DNA of 20,268 bases from Ruminococcaceae bacterium UBA1730 (GCA_002315935.1 DCII01000025.1:1-20268); one strand, 5' to 3'. Numbered from the stretch's first letter, positions 1-8,246 are shown. Translations and numbers: made by a program. Notes: generated by a model from the letters alone, not told the origin.

Positions 1-41
1 ACTTCCGCACTCCTGTCAACCCCTTTTTTTGAACATAATTC

Positions 42-70
42 ATTATAACAATTCTGATATGAAATGTCAA
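42..70 (-). promoter_or_regulatory. Strong sigma-A promoter reading out of the left edge
   Basis: On the minus strand TTGACA (70-65) is followed by a 17-base spacer and TATAAT (47-42), with TG one base before the -10, so both the classic and the extended -10 elements match consensus. Transcription should start near position 35 and run leftward out of the window. A second TTGACA lies downstream on the same strand (19-14), after a run of A and GGGG; its -10 would be beyond the edge. Such tandem strong promoters are typical of stable RNA or ribosomal operons, but the target is not visible. The rest of 1-118 shows no gene and no clear terminator for the flavoenzyme gene ending at 119. Confidence 0.75.
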
Positions 71-118
71 GGGCTGAAGAATATTTAAAATTAGGAACAA
101 TAATTATTTTATCAAAAA

Positions 119-2179
119 TCAGATTTTCATTGCAACATCATATGCACGCCAGATAACCGAGCGAAGGTTGCCGATTGCAAGGCAGTCACCGACAAGGTAA
201 ACATTCTTTGATGGCTCCTTAACGAGCGGATTGGGTCTGTAACCAACGCAGCTGATAACTGAATCGCAGGCGATTTCAAACTTCTTTCCGTCTTTATCTG
301 CACAGACAATTGCACCGTCTTTAACTTCCTTGAGAGCGGTTTCAAGATAAACGGGAACCTTGTTGAGATCAAACCATTCTCTGAGGTATGAGGAGTTTGC
401 AAGGCAGACACCCTTCTGGCTTACAAGGTCATCCTTCATTTCAACAATGATGGGCTTCTTGCCCTGAAGAGCGATTTCATAAGCGATTTCACAGCCCGTA
501 AGTCCACCGCCGATGATGGCAACGGTTTCACCAACCTGCTTTTCGCCGTTGAGGAATTCGCAGCCCTCAACCGTCTTATCAAATCCGGGAAGCTTGCCGA
601 GCTTAACGGGATTTGAACCTGTTGCTATGATAACGGGAGCACCGTTGAATGCGGCAATATCCTTAACCTCATCATTGAGCTTAACTTCAACTTTGAGCTT
701 CTTCATCTGAAGACGATACCACTCAAGAAGCTCACGGAGCTTGCCCTTATATGATTCTGCACTTGCGGGAATGAATGTTCCGCCGAGAACTCCGCTCTTT
801 TCGTGAATAACCGGGTTATGACCTCTGAGCTTGAGAACTCTTGCAGCTTCCATGCCGCCTACGCCGCCGCCGATGATATGAACGGTCTTGGGAGAATTGG
901 TTTTAACAATCTGATGCTTCTTCCACTGCATCGTTTCTGCATTGACTGCACAGCGTGCAAGGTTGAGCGAATCGGAAAGCTCCTGGTCATTGGGAACGCC
1001 CTTATAATGGCACATATTGAAGCATCCGTTATGGCAGAGAATGCAGGGACGAATGTCTTCCTCTTTACCGTTCATGAGCTTTGTTACCCATTCCTGGTCA
1101 GCAAGGAAGGGACGGGCAAAGCCTGCACCGTCAAGCTTGCCTTCTGCTATTGAATCAGCGGCAACTCTCGGGTCAAGACGACCTGCACATACAACAGGCT
1201 TATCTGTGAAATTCTTGATATGCTCAACATCTGCAAGGTTGCAGTTTTCCGGCATATATACGGGAGGATGTGCCCAGTACCATGCATCATATGTTCCGTT
1301 ATCGCAGTTAAACATATCGTAACCTGCATCCGAAAGATACTTGATAGCCCATTCGGATTCTTCCATGTCTCTGCCGGCTTCAACATAATCTTCACCGGGA
1401 AGAGCACCCTGACGGAAGCCCTTTGTTTTTGAAAGAACACTGTAACGGAGCGAAACAGGGAAATCCTTTCCGCATTCCTTTTTGATAGCCTTAACAATAT
1501 CGACTGCAAAGCGGTATCTGTTTTCTCTTGAACCGCCGTATTCATCGGTACGCTTATTAACATATTTAAGAGTAAACTGGTCAAGAAGATAGCCTTCATG
1601 AACTGCGTGAACCTCAACGCCGTCAACGCCTGCATCCTTGAGAAGCTTTGCACTCTTTGCGAATGATTCAACAAATCTGTCTATTTCTGCCTTGGTCATT
1701 TCTCTTGAGGGAAGCTTATCGCTCCAACGGTTGGGAGAAGGAGATGCGGAAGCAGTAATCTTATCAAGATTCATGAACGGCTTTGAAAGCTTATTGACAA
1801 CGGGAGTGTTATAGAGCATTTCCATCATACTGCTGACCGTAAATGAGCGTCCGAAGCCGGCAGTAAGCTGAACGAAAAGCTTTGCACCTGTTTTGTGGAA
1901 TTCGGGCATCCACTTTGCAAGGTCCTTGAACATCTTTTTGTTGTTCTCAAGCCACTGACCGAACATAGGGTTATAAACAGGCTGACAACCGGGAAGAACA
2001 AGTCCGCAGTTATTTTTTGCAACTTCCATGATGAACTTTGCACCTGCTTTATCGAAATGGTTGACTTCCATCCATCCGAAAAGGTCGGTTCCGCCCATAC
2101 TTGTGAGAACGATACGGTTCTTGATTTCGCAGTTACCGATTTTCCAAGGGGTAAACAAAGGTTGCAGTTTCTGATCCAT
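119..2179 (-). CDS. NADH:flavin oxidoreductase, 2-enoate reductase / 2,4-dienoyl-CoA reductase type (FMN, 4Fe-4S, FAD)
   Basis: A 686-residue cytosolic flavoenzyme of the old-yellow-enzyme superfamily with the full three-part FadH/enoate-reductase layout. An FMN TIM barrel (about 5-365) carries the active-site segment HEGYLLDQF (194-202) and the YGGSRENR signature (214-221). An iron-sulfur segment has C379, C382 and C386, probably with C410. Two Rossmann motifs follow: FAD-binding GGGVGG (437-442) and NAD(P)H-binding GGGLTG (557-562). The family passes electrons from NAD(P)H through FAD and 4Fe-4S to FMN, which reduces an activated C=C bond. The HAVHEGYLLDQF wording resembles clostridial enoate reductases and the BaiCD/BaiH group more than E. 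coli FadH; this is from memory of the family. The gap of 23 residues before the fourth cysteine is longer than the usual 11 or so, and C390 lies in between. The start is ATG with GGAGG seven bases upstream. It appears monocistronic. The substrate (dienoate, cinnamate-like or steroid) cannot be told. Confidence 0.93.
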   Translation of the reverse strand: MDQKLQPLFTPWKIGNCEIKNRIVLTSMGGTDLFGWMEVNHFDKAGAKFIMEVAKNNCGLVLPGCQPVYNPMFGQWLENNKKMFKDLAKWMPEFHKTGAKLFVQLTAGFGRSFTVSSMMEMLYNTPVVNKLSKPFMNLDKITASASPSPNRWSDKLPSREMTKAEIDRFVESFAKSAKLLKDAGVDGVEVHAVHEGYLLDQFTLKYVNKRTDEYGGSRENRYRFAVDIVKAIKKECGKDFPVSLRYSVLSKTKGFRQGALPGEDYVEAGRDMEESEWAIKYLSDAGYDMFNCDNGTYDAWYWAHPPVYMPENCNLADVEHIKNFTDKPVVCAGRLDPRVAADSIAEGKLDGAGFARPFLADQEWVTKLMNGKEEDIRPCILCHNGCFNMCHYKGVPNDQELSDSLNLARCAVNAETMQWKKHQIVKTNSPKTVHIIGGGVGGMEAARVLKLRGHNPVIHEKSGVLGGTFIPASAESYKGKLRELLEWYRLQMKKLKVEVKLNDEVKDIAAFNGAPVIIATGSNPVKLGKLPGFDKTVEGCEFLNGEKQVGETVAIIGGGLTGCEIAYEIALQGKKPIIVEMKDDLVSQKGVCLANSSYLREWFDLNKVPVYLETALKEVKDGAIVCADKDGKKFEIACDSVISCVGYRPNPLVKEPSKNVYLVGDCLAIGNLRSVIWRAYDVAMKI

Positions 2180-2232
2180 AAATATGCCTCCAAAATTCTT
2201 TTATCAAGGCGCAACACGCCAAAATTCAATTC

Positions 2233-2241
2233 ATTATAGCA
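2233..2241 (-). promoter_or_regulatory. Extended -10 promoter of the flavin oxidoreductase gene
   Basis: The minus strand reads TGCTATAAT (2241-2233), an extended -10 element about 54 bases upstream of the ATG at 2179. No good -35 hexamer is present, only a T-rich tract, which fits extended -10 promoters. A short inverted repeat GGCG-N5-CGCC lies in the leader near 2208-2220; no regulator can be named. Confidence 0.5.
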
Positions 2242-2261
2242 TAGTAGTAAAAAAAATAAAA

Positions 2262-2302
2262 GTCTTTTTTCAAAAAAATAACAGAGTCTGAAACAGACTC
2301 TG
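2262..2302 (-). terminator. Rho-independent terminator after the Nudix / small multidrug export unit
   Basis: A perfect 9-base-pair stem (2282-2290 with 2294-2302, AAA loop) lies just past the TGA at 2309. On the minus strand it is followed by TTATTTTTTT and more T-rich sequence. It sits just upstream of the next minus-strand promoter, separating the two units. Confidence 0.85.
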
Positions 2303-2308
2303 CAAAAA

Positions 2309-2815
2309 TCATCCCACTCCGAGCAATCCGAGAAGTCCGTATGAAAATACAGACATAATCAGATTTGCAATGAATACTCCGAGAGCAATAATCGGAAAAG
2401 ATGTTTTTATCCTTATATCAAGAAGCGAAGCAATCAGTGCACCCGTCCAGCCGCCGGTTCCGGGCAGAGGAGTTGCAACGAATGCAAGAAGACCGAGATT
2501 TCTTCCGTGCCTGACCTTTTCACTTTTACGCATGGAGCGAAGCTCGATTTTGTTGACAAGCTTCTCCGTTGCTCTGAATTTTTTCAGAAACTTGAAAATT
2601 CTGCGGATAAAAAGAAGGATAAACGGAATGGGCAGAATATTTCCGATATAGCAAATTATAAACGCTTTCCAGAGCTGAACTCCAAGCAATTTTGCCGCAA
2701 TCATTCCCCCTCTTAATTCCAGAATAGGGAACATCGAAATTATAAAAACAATAAGCTCCTTGGGAATACTTCCCTGAAACAGAGCAACAAAATAATCGGT
2801 AATCGCCTCAGTCAT
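2309..2815 (-). CDS. Small multidrug-export family membrane protein (COG2426 / Sm_multidrug_ex)
   Basis: A 168-residue, very hydrophobic protein with about four to five membrane segments. The N-terminal half carries the family signature FPILELRGG (about 30-38) followed by GNILPIPFILLF. The C-terminal half has a glycine/proline turn, TPLPGTGGWTGAL, and a final hydrophobic helix ending in GLLG. Length and motifs fit the COG2426 family, which is annotated as small multidrug export but is poorly characterised and has a DedA/SNARE-associated look. A transport role is therefore only a family label. The ATG is preceded by AGAGGAAG at good spacing. The gene lies 15 bases downstream of the Nudix gene on the same strand and shares its promoter and the terminator that follows. 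Confidence 0.85.
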   Translation of the reverse strand: MTEAITDYFVALFQGSIPKELIVFIISMFPILELRGGMIAAKLLGVQLWKAFIICYIGNILPIPFILLFIRRIFKFLKKFRATEKLVNKIELRSMRKSEKVRHGRNLGLLAFVATPLPGTGGWTGALIASLLDIRIKTSFPIIALGVFIANLIMSVFSYGLLGLLGVG

Positions 2816-2830
2816 CTATTTCTTCCTCTT

Positions 2831-3565
2831 TCAGATTATTTTTTGCTTGAGCAGAAAATCATGAGCACTTTGAAGAATATTTCTGTCATTGATGAATCTT
2901 AAGGTGTCCATTGCCTTTTCAAAATTGAGCCAGATATAGTCTTCGATTTCTTCACGCTGAATGGTGGTCTGCGTATCTGCGGTTTTTGCAAGGTAAATGG
3001 TAACCGTTTTTTCAACCTTGCCCTGAATTGTATATTCCGATTTCGAAGCAAACTGCGGAAGAATCTGAATGTGAATTCCCGTTTCCTCAAGAACCTCTCT
3101 CATGGCAGTCTGTTCAAATGATTCGCCCTTTTCAACATGACCCTTCGGAAATCCCCAGTGAGTGCTTCTTCTGTTCTTGATAAGCAAATATCTGATTTCT
3201 CCGTTGATATTGCGATAAACAACCGCTCCGCATGAGCGTTCATAAAGGCATTCAAGCTTATAGCTTCTGTCTTTTTCCGCAAATGCAATTGCATCCTCAA
3301 TCTGATAGCTGATAAATCTCATGCTTTTGGGAGCTACAACATAAACAGCAGGACTGCCGTCATCTCTTTTTATGACTGCGATTACTCTGCCGTCGAAGGT
3401 TCTGACGGGGTGATTGATACCCATTATGTATGCACCTGATGACACACTGTCATATCTCTTTTTTCCTTCAACTGCACCGAAATTGAGCTGGTAGGTGAAA
3501 CCGAACTGTCTGTTTACGGAGCGGATAGGGTTGGTAACCCTGACTCTGACATATTTGCCGAGCAT
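2831..3565 (-). CDS. Nudix hydrolase with an N-terminal pyrophosphatase-like domain
   Basis: A 244-residue protein with two parts. The C-terminal half (about 112-240) is a Nudix hydrolase with a complete Nudix box, G142 to I164, including REVLEETG, plus upstream WGFPKGH as in Ap4A/diadenosine polyphosphate hydrolases. It should cleave a nucleoside diphosphate linked to another moiety. The N-terminal part (about 1-80: LGKYVRV, QLNFGAVEG, AYIMGINHPV, GRVIAVIKRDD) resembles soluble inorganic pyrophosphatase in strand order and wording, but lacks its acidic DxDPxD metal cluster, so it is probably a non-catalytic or binding domain. ATG at 3565 is preferred over the in-frame GTG at 3574: GAAAGG lies 10 bases before the ATG but only one before the GTG, and the domain naturally begins MLGKY. 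It is first in a two-gene unit with the membrane protein. Substrate unknown. Confidence 0.88.
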   Translation of the reverse strand: MLGKYVRVRVTNPIRSVNRQFGFTYQLNFGAVEGKKRYDSVSSGAYIMGINHPVRTFDGRVIAVIKRDDGSPAVYVVAPKSMRFISYQIEDAIAFAEKDRSYKLECLYERSCGAVVYRNINGEIRYLLIKNRRSTHWGFPKGHVEKGESFEQTAMREVLEETGIHIQILPQFASKSEYTIQGKVEKTVTIYLAKTADTQTTIQREEIEDYIWLNFEKAMDTLRFINDRNILQSAHDFLLKQKII

Positions 3566-3615
3566 ATTAACCACGCCTTTCGAAAGGTCATACGACCCAG
3601 TATAAATACCGTTTT

Positions 3616-3644
3616 ATTATACTAAATTTGAAACATTAAAACAA
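3616..3644 (-). promoter_or_regulatory. Sigma-A promoter of the Nudix unit
   Basis: The minus strand has TTGTTT (3644-3639), a 17-base spacer and TATAAT (3621-3616), with transcription expected from about 3609. The leader carries the 12-base palindrome CCTTTCGAAAGG (3576-3587), which overlaps the ribosome binding site and could hide it. The divergent region 3575-3798 otherwise holds only this promoter and the one for the response regulator. Confidence 0.65.
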
Positions 3645-3735
3645 TAGTTTTTTAACAAAAATTTTTTTGTTTTCCATTTTTCAGCGTTTCAAGGCGTTTT
3701 TTCTTCACTTTCTGCAATGACGATTCATTTTTCTC

Positions 3736-3765
3736 TTGATTTAATGATAACGGTTGTGCTATTAT
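3736..3765 (+). promoter_or_regulatory. Probable promoter of the two-component operon
   Basis: TTGATT (3736-3741), an 18-base spacer and TATTAT (3760-3765) lie about 35 bases before the response-regulator ATG, and an AT-rich stretch follows. The spacer is slightly long, so this is a moderate call. No direct repeats typical of OmpR-family autoregulation were obvious by eye. Confidence 0.5.
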
Positions 3766-3798
3766 ATATAAATAAAATTAAACCGGAGATGTGTGCTG

Positions 3799-4488
3799 AT
3801 GAAAAAGATACTTATTGCAGATGACGAAGCAAGAATCAGAAGACTGGTTTGTGATTTTCTGCGTAATTCAGAATATGAAACAATCGAAGCCGCAGACGGC
3901 ACAGAGGCAATAGCCAGATTCAAGGCCGAAGACAATATTGACCTTGTTATCTGTGACATTATGATGCCCGGAGTCGATGGCTGGGAGGTCTGCAAAACCA
4001 TCCGTGAAACAAGCTCCGTTCCTATTCTTATGCTGACAGCAAGAAGCCAGGAATTTGATGAACTAATGTCCTTTGAAAGCGGTGCAGATGATTTTGTCAC
4101 AAAGCCCTTCAGTCCGACCGTTCTTGTTAAAAGAGTTGAAGCTCTTCTCAAGAGGTCTGACAGAAAAAGCAGTGCTTCCTCCGGCGACCTAATCAATATA
4201 AGCGGTCTGACAATCGACATTCCCGGCCATGTTGTTACCAACAACGGAGAGCAGGTTGATTTAACCATCAAGGAACACAACATCCTTGTTAAGCTCGCTT
4301 CAAACACCGGCAGAATTTTTTCCAGAGAACAGCTTCTTGACGACATATGGGGATTTGATTTCACCGGCGACCCACGCACCGTTGATTCTCATGTTGCAAG
4401 GCTCAGAACAAAGCTCGGTTCATGGGGTGAGCTTCATCTGAAAACGGTTTACGGTGTCGGCTATAAAATTGAGGTGTCATCAAATTGA
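3799..4488 (+). CDS. OmpR/PhoB-family response regulator
   Basis: A 229-residue DNA-binding response regulator. The receiver domain (about 3-118) has the acidic pair D8-D9, the phosphoacceptor D53 in ICDIMMPG, the T in MLTAR and the conserved lysine in FVTKPF. The C-terminal winged helix (about 130-227) has the usual EHNILVKL, REQLLDDIWG, DSHVARLR and TVYGVGYK blocks. Phosphorylation by the kinase next door should drive promoter binding. The ATG at 3799 fits GGAG at 3785-3788 with a 10-base spacer and gives the family-typical MKKILIADDE; a GTG at 3793 is too close to that site. Its TGA overlaps the TTG start of the kinase gene (TTGA), so the pair is translationally coupled. All key residues are intact. 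Confidence 0.95.
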   Translation: MKKILIADDEARIRRLVCDFLRNSEYETIEAADGTEAIARFKAEDNIDLVICDIMMPGVDGWEVCKTIRETSSVPILMLTARSQEFDELMSFESGADDFVTKPFSPTVLVKRVEALLKRSDRKSSASSGDLINISGLTIDIPGHVVTNNGEQVDLTIKEHNILVKLASNTGRIFSREQLLDDIWGFDFTGDPRTVDSHVARLRTKLGSWGELHLKTVYGVGYKIEVSSN

Positions 4489-6002
4489 AAAAGCCAACCA
4501 TTCTGAGACTCCACAGATTCAGAATAAAAATGCTTGCGGCAGTTGTTGCAGTGTTCATGGTCTTCTTTCTGATGCTCGCTCTTTTCAGCTCATCACTTCT
4601 TTTCAGAGCATTTTCCAATCAGACCTACAACACTTCAGCCGATGTTGCCGATGCAGTTGACCAATGCGACCCCGCTTCGCCGATGTATCATTTCAATCTA
4701 TCGTCTATTTCATCAAACAACAATGTCAGCTTTGAGATAATCTCAACCGACGGCTTTTTGTCATATTCATCGGGCGGCGGCTCTGCACAGAGCAGTTCTC
4801 ATTTCATAACCTCAGGCTCGACCACGGCTCTTTATCCGTATATGCTGACAACGAATTATCCGAATTTCAGCTCCAGCAGTCCGAATTTTGAAATCAAGAA
4901 TAAAATCGGCTCAAACATAAAATACTTCATCTACACCCGCAATCTTTCCTCCGGCGAAACTCTTCATGTCTATACGCCTGTTGCAGATATTGAAACGGTT
5001 GTTGATGTTGCGGACAAGGTTTATTCGGCGATATGCGTTCCCCTGCTGATTTTGATGTCCGGAATTCTCTGCCTTCTTGTTGCAAGATTCACGGAGCCTC
5101 TCGTTGAAATGAGCGATATAACAAGAGATATGGCGGCTCTGAATTTCGAAAGAAAATGCGGCAACTACGGCAAGGATGAAATCGGCGACCTCGGCAGAAG
5201 CATCAACACTCTTTCAAATTCTCTTGATGCGGCATTGATGGACTTGAAGGATAAAAACATCCGTTTGGAAAAGGATATTGAACGCAGATTTGCTCTTGAT
5301 AATGCAAGAAAATCATTCATCAGCAATGTTTCGCATGAGCTGAAAACTCCGATTGCAATTATATCGGGCTATGCTGAGGGACTTTGCGAGGGCATAAGCT
5401 CCGACCCCGAAATCATCAAGGAATACTATCAGATTATTTATGACGAAAGCCAGAAAATGAATGCACTTGTTGTTGAGCTTCTTGAGCTTTCAAAGCTTGA
5501 CAGCGACACACAGATTTTCACGCCCGAGCAGTTTGACATAGGTCACAGAATTAATCTTCTTTTAAGCCACCTTTCACTTCAATTTGAAAACAACGGAATT
5601 GATGTTATCAACCTTGTTCCCGAGCATCTGAGCGTTTACGGCCACGGTGACAAGCTTGAAATCGTTCTGAAAAACTATATCACCAACGCAATGGCTCATT
5701 GCTCAGGAGATAAACAGATTATTGTTGACTGCGAGGATGCAGGAAGCTGTTGGCGTTTCAAGGTGTTCAACACGGGAAGCCATATCAGCAACGAGGATAT
5801 GAACGAAATATGGGACAGCTTCTATCGAGCGGATAAATCCCACGAAAGAAGCGAAAACCGATTCGGTCTCGGTCTTTCGATAGTCAAAAGTATCATGAAT
5901 AACCACCGATGTGCATACAGTGCAAAGAATGTTGACAACGGTGTTGAATTTATGTTTGAGGTTGCCAAGGAACAGAAATACTATGAGGAAATCAAAGATT
6001 AA
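4485..6002 (+). CDS. VanS-like sensor histidine kinase
   Basis: A 505-residue membrane kinase. Transmembrane segments lie at about 16-40 and 181-201, enclosing an extracellular sensor region of about 140 residues rich in Ser, Asn and Thr. A HAMP linker (202-255) leads to the HisKA domain with H284 in NVSHELKTPI. The ATPase domain has the N box around N397 (KNYITNA), a G1 box reading NTG (429-431) where many kinases have DNG, as in VanS-like kinases, and the G2 box GLGLS (461-465). It should autophosphorylate on H284 and pass phosphate to D53 of the upstream regulator. The start is TTG at 4485 with GAGGTG eight bases upstream, overlapping the regulator's stop by four bases; the next ATG (4530) would cut into the first membrane helix. 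The sensor region matches no domain I recognise. The 3' end overlaps the next gene by 20 bases. Confidence 0.93.
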   Translation: MKKPTILRLHRFRIKMLAAVVAVFMVFFLMLALFSSSLLFRAFSNQTYNTSADVADAVDQCDPASPMYHFNLSSISSNNNVSFEIISTDGFLSYSSGGGSAQSSSHFITSGSTTALYPYMLTTNYPNFSSSSPNFEIKNKIGSNIKYFIYTRNLSSGETLHVYTPVADIETVVDVADKVYSAICVPLLILMSGILCLLVARFTEPLVEMSDITRDMAALNFERKCGNYGKDEIGDLGRSINTLSNSLDAALMDLKDKNIRLEKDIERRFALDNARKSFISNVSHELKTPIAIISGYAEGLCEGISSDPEIIKEYYQIIYDESQKMNALVVELLELSKLDSDTQIFTPEQFDIGHRINLLLSHLSLQFENNGIDVINLVPEHLSVYGHGDKLEIVLKNYITNAMAHCSGDKQIIVDCEDAGSCWRFKVFNTGSHISNEDMNEIWDSFYRADKSHERSENRFGLGLSIVKSIMNNHRCAYSAKNVDNGVEFMFEVAKEQKYYEEIKD

Positions 6003-8226
6003 AAATTCAATAATGCGTGTTCTGATAATGCTGATTATCACGGCAATGCTTTTATCCGCCTGTTCGGGCAAGGAAGAAAGCGGAGTGCGGACAGTTAAAG
6101 GAGTTACAAGCAGAAACACAATATCAACCGAATGCGAAAGCCCCACCGCCCTTCACTATGCCGAAGGTGCGGAAGCGTTCACGGAAAAAGCAGCTGCTTC
6201 CGGACTTATTGAGCTTTATGTTGATAAGAAGACAAACAGCTTCTGCGTTGTTGACAGCGGCAAAAAGCAGATATGGAGTGCTCTCCCCCTTCTTGATTCT
6301 CTTTCGCAGAACGAAGCTCCTGTTTCCGACCCGAGCATGGCGGCTCTGAGAATAATAGGAGGAACAGATGTCTATTCACTCAATACGCAGGATAATTCTC
6401 TCGGCTTCGGCAAAGCTTCCTATGTGCCGATTGAAAACGGCGTTGAATTCAGCTACGATATTTTTGTTGATTCCGAAACTGCAAAAAAGACAAGTCTTTC
6501 AACAGCCGATATTGCATTCAATCTGAAAATGGATGTTACTCTTGCAGACGGAAGCATGAATGTAAACTGCACTTATTCCAACATTTCGAAAAATCCGAAC
6601 GCATACATTGAAAGCATTGAGCTTCTCAATTATTTCGGTGCATACAATGATTCGGCAGAAAACGATTATCTTTTTGTTCCCGACGGTTGCGGAGCAATAA
6701 TACGCACCTCCGTTTATGATGAATCCTTCGAAAAGCTTTCTTTTGCGGTTTACGGAAGCGACCCTTCATGCGAAAAAGAATATTCCGGCAGTGCTCTTGT
6801 TCCTGCATTCGGAATAAAACACGGCGAAAGTGCATTTGTTTCTCTCATTCAGAAGGGTGACACGGTTGCCGCAATTCACGCAGACAAGGCTTCGGGATTG
6901 AGCGACTATAACATAGTTTACTCATCATTCGATATTACTCCCTCTTCATATGAGGATGAAACATTGAGCATTTCAAAATCTTCATCTGTTCAGGAAATTT
7001 CGCTGTGCTACCGCTTCCTCTATGACAAAAACGCAACATATTCCGGTCTTGCATCCGCTTGCAGAGAACAGCTTATCAGAGACTCGGTTCTTTCTTCGCA
7101 GTCAGTTGACGAAACAACATATCTTCCGTTCTTTCTCACTCTGACGGGTGCAGTCAGCAAGGACCTCGGACCATTCAGATTTCTCTCAAGGCTCACAACC
7201 TTTGAGCAGGCACAGGATATGCTTGTCAGAATGAAGAGCAAGGGAATTAATAACATTGCATTGAGATACACAGGAGTTTTCGGCGGAGGAACAGATTCGA
7301 CTGACGCCGCACGACTTCGGCTCCTTTCAAGGCTCGGAGGTTCATCAAAGCTCAAAGAGCTGTATAATTACGCTTCGGGTCAGAAAATGAGTCTCTATCT
7401 TGATATTGATGTTTTTTCATCTGCTTCGGGCTTCAGCGGCAACGCCGCATTGAATATCATGAAGAACATTTCCGAAACCGAAATCAGCAATAAGCTCGTT
7501 GAATATCTCGGAAGCAAACCCGCTTCAAGAGAGCTTCGCAGAATAAACAAGCTTTCCAAGGTCATAAGCACCGTTCTGACGGACACAAAATATTATGATT
7601 TTTCAGGCTTCTGCATAAACGATGCAGGCTCGGTTCTTTATTCCGATTTCTCATATAACGGAATGCTCCGTGATTCAGCCGCAAATGAAATCCGCAAAGC
7701 GATTTCTCCCCTTTCAACAAGCAGACCGACAATGGCTGTCAAGGGCAACATCTATATGCTCAAGAATATTGATTCGGTCATTAATGTTCCGCTTGACACA
7801 ACCGTTTCCGAAAGCGGAGCTTATCATCCTGTTCCGTTCATCCAGCTCATTTTCCACGGAGCGGTTGATTATGCAGGTGACCCTATAAATGTTCTCACAG
7901 ACGGAGAAGAAACCATGCTCCATTGCATTGAATTCGGTGCCTGCCCACATTATGAATGGAATTATGATTCTTCGATTGATGAATCAGAAAACGACATATA
8001 TTATTACGACAACACAATCAATTCCGCTGCGGAATTTTATAAAAAAGCTGATGAAGCTCTCAACGACCTTCGAAGTGCAAGAATGACTGACCATTACGAG
8101 GTTCAGGACGGTGTTTTCTGCACGGAATATGACACGGGTTCAAAGATTTATGTCAACTATACCGACAGCGAATGCACGGTTATGGGTGCGGTTGTCGAAG
8201 CAAGAAGCTTTTTAAGAATAAATTAA
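5983..8226 (+). CDS. DUF5696-family lipoprotein
   Basis: A 747-residue exported lipoprotein. A basic N-terminus and hydrophobic core end in the lipobox LSAC with C27 as lipidation site. The mature part begins with a Ser/Thr-rich linker, then a beta-rich domain (about 73-350) opening with the family-typical LYVDKKTNSF. A TIM-barrel-like region follows (about 400-650, with ALRYTGVFGGG, LYLDIDVF and HGAVDYAG). A small C-terminal strand domain (about 705-747) ends in ARSFLRI. This matches DUF5696 from Firmicutes, which resembles glycoside hydrolases in layout but has no established activity. ATG 5983 is chosen because AAGGA lies upstream and the signal peptide then starts with basic residues; ATG 6013 has no nearby ribosome site. 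It overlaps the kinase gene by 20 bases, so it is co-expressed and coupled. It may help sense or bind a cell-surface glycan, which is inference. Confidence 0.85.
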   Translation: MRKSKIKNSIMRVLIMLIITAMLLSACSGKEESGVRTVKGVTSRNTISTECESPTALHYAEGAEAFTEKAAASGLIELYVDKKTNSFCVVDSGKKQIWSALPLLDSLSQNEAPVSDPSMAALRIIGGTDVYSLNTQDNSLGFGKASYVPIENGVEFSYDIFVDSETAKKTSLSTADIAFNLKMDVTLADGSMNVNCTYSNISKNPNAYIESIELLNYFGAYNDSAENDYLFVPDGCGAIIRTSVYDESFEKLSFAVYGSDPSCEKEYSGSALVPAFGIKHGESAFVSLIQKGDTVAAIHADKASGLSDYNIVYSSFDITPSSYEDETLSISKSSSVQEISLCYRFLYDKNATYSGLASACREQLIRDSVLSSQSVDETTYLPFFLTLTGAVSKDLGPFRFLSRLTTFEQAQDMLVRMKSKGINNIALRYTGVFGGGTDSTDAARLRLLSRLGGSSKLKELYNYASGQKMSLYLDIDVFSSASGFSGNAALNIMKNISETEISNKLVEYLGSKPASRELRRINKLSKVISTVLTDTKYYDFSGFCINDAGSVLYSDFSYNGMLRDSAANEIRKAISPLSTSRPTMAVKGNIYMLKNIDSVINVPLDTTVSESGAYHPVPFIQLIFHGAVDYAGDPINVLTDGEETMLHCIEFGACPHYEWNYDSSIDESENDIYYYDNTINSAAEFYKKADEALNDLRSARMTDHYEVQDGVFCTEYDTGSKIYVNYTDSECTVMGAVVEARSFLRIN

Positions 8227-8246
8227 TCATGCAAGGAGAAAAGAAA

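Noticed and set aside
1147..1674. A 175-residue minus-strand frame within the flavin oxidoreductase gene
   Set aside because: It is a same-strand out-of-frame shadow of the TIM barrel, with Met/Ser/Arg/Leu-rich composition and no domain.
5911..5982. Longer start for the DUF5696 lipoprotein
   Set aside because: The extension lies in the kinase ATPase domain and would move the lipoprotein signal away from the N-terminus.
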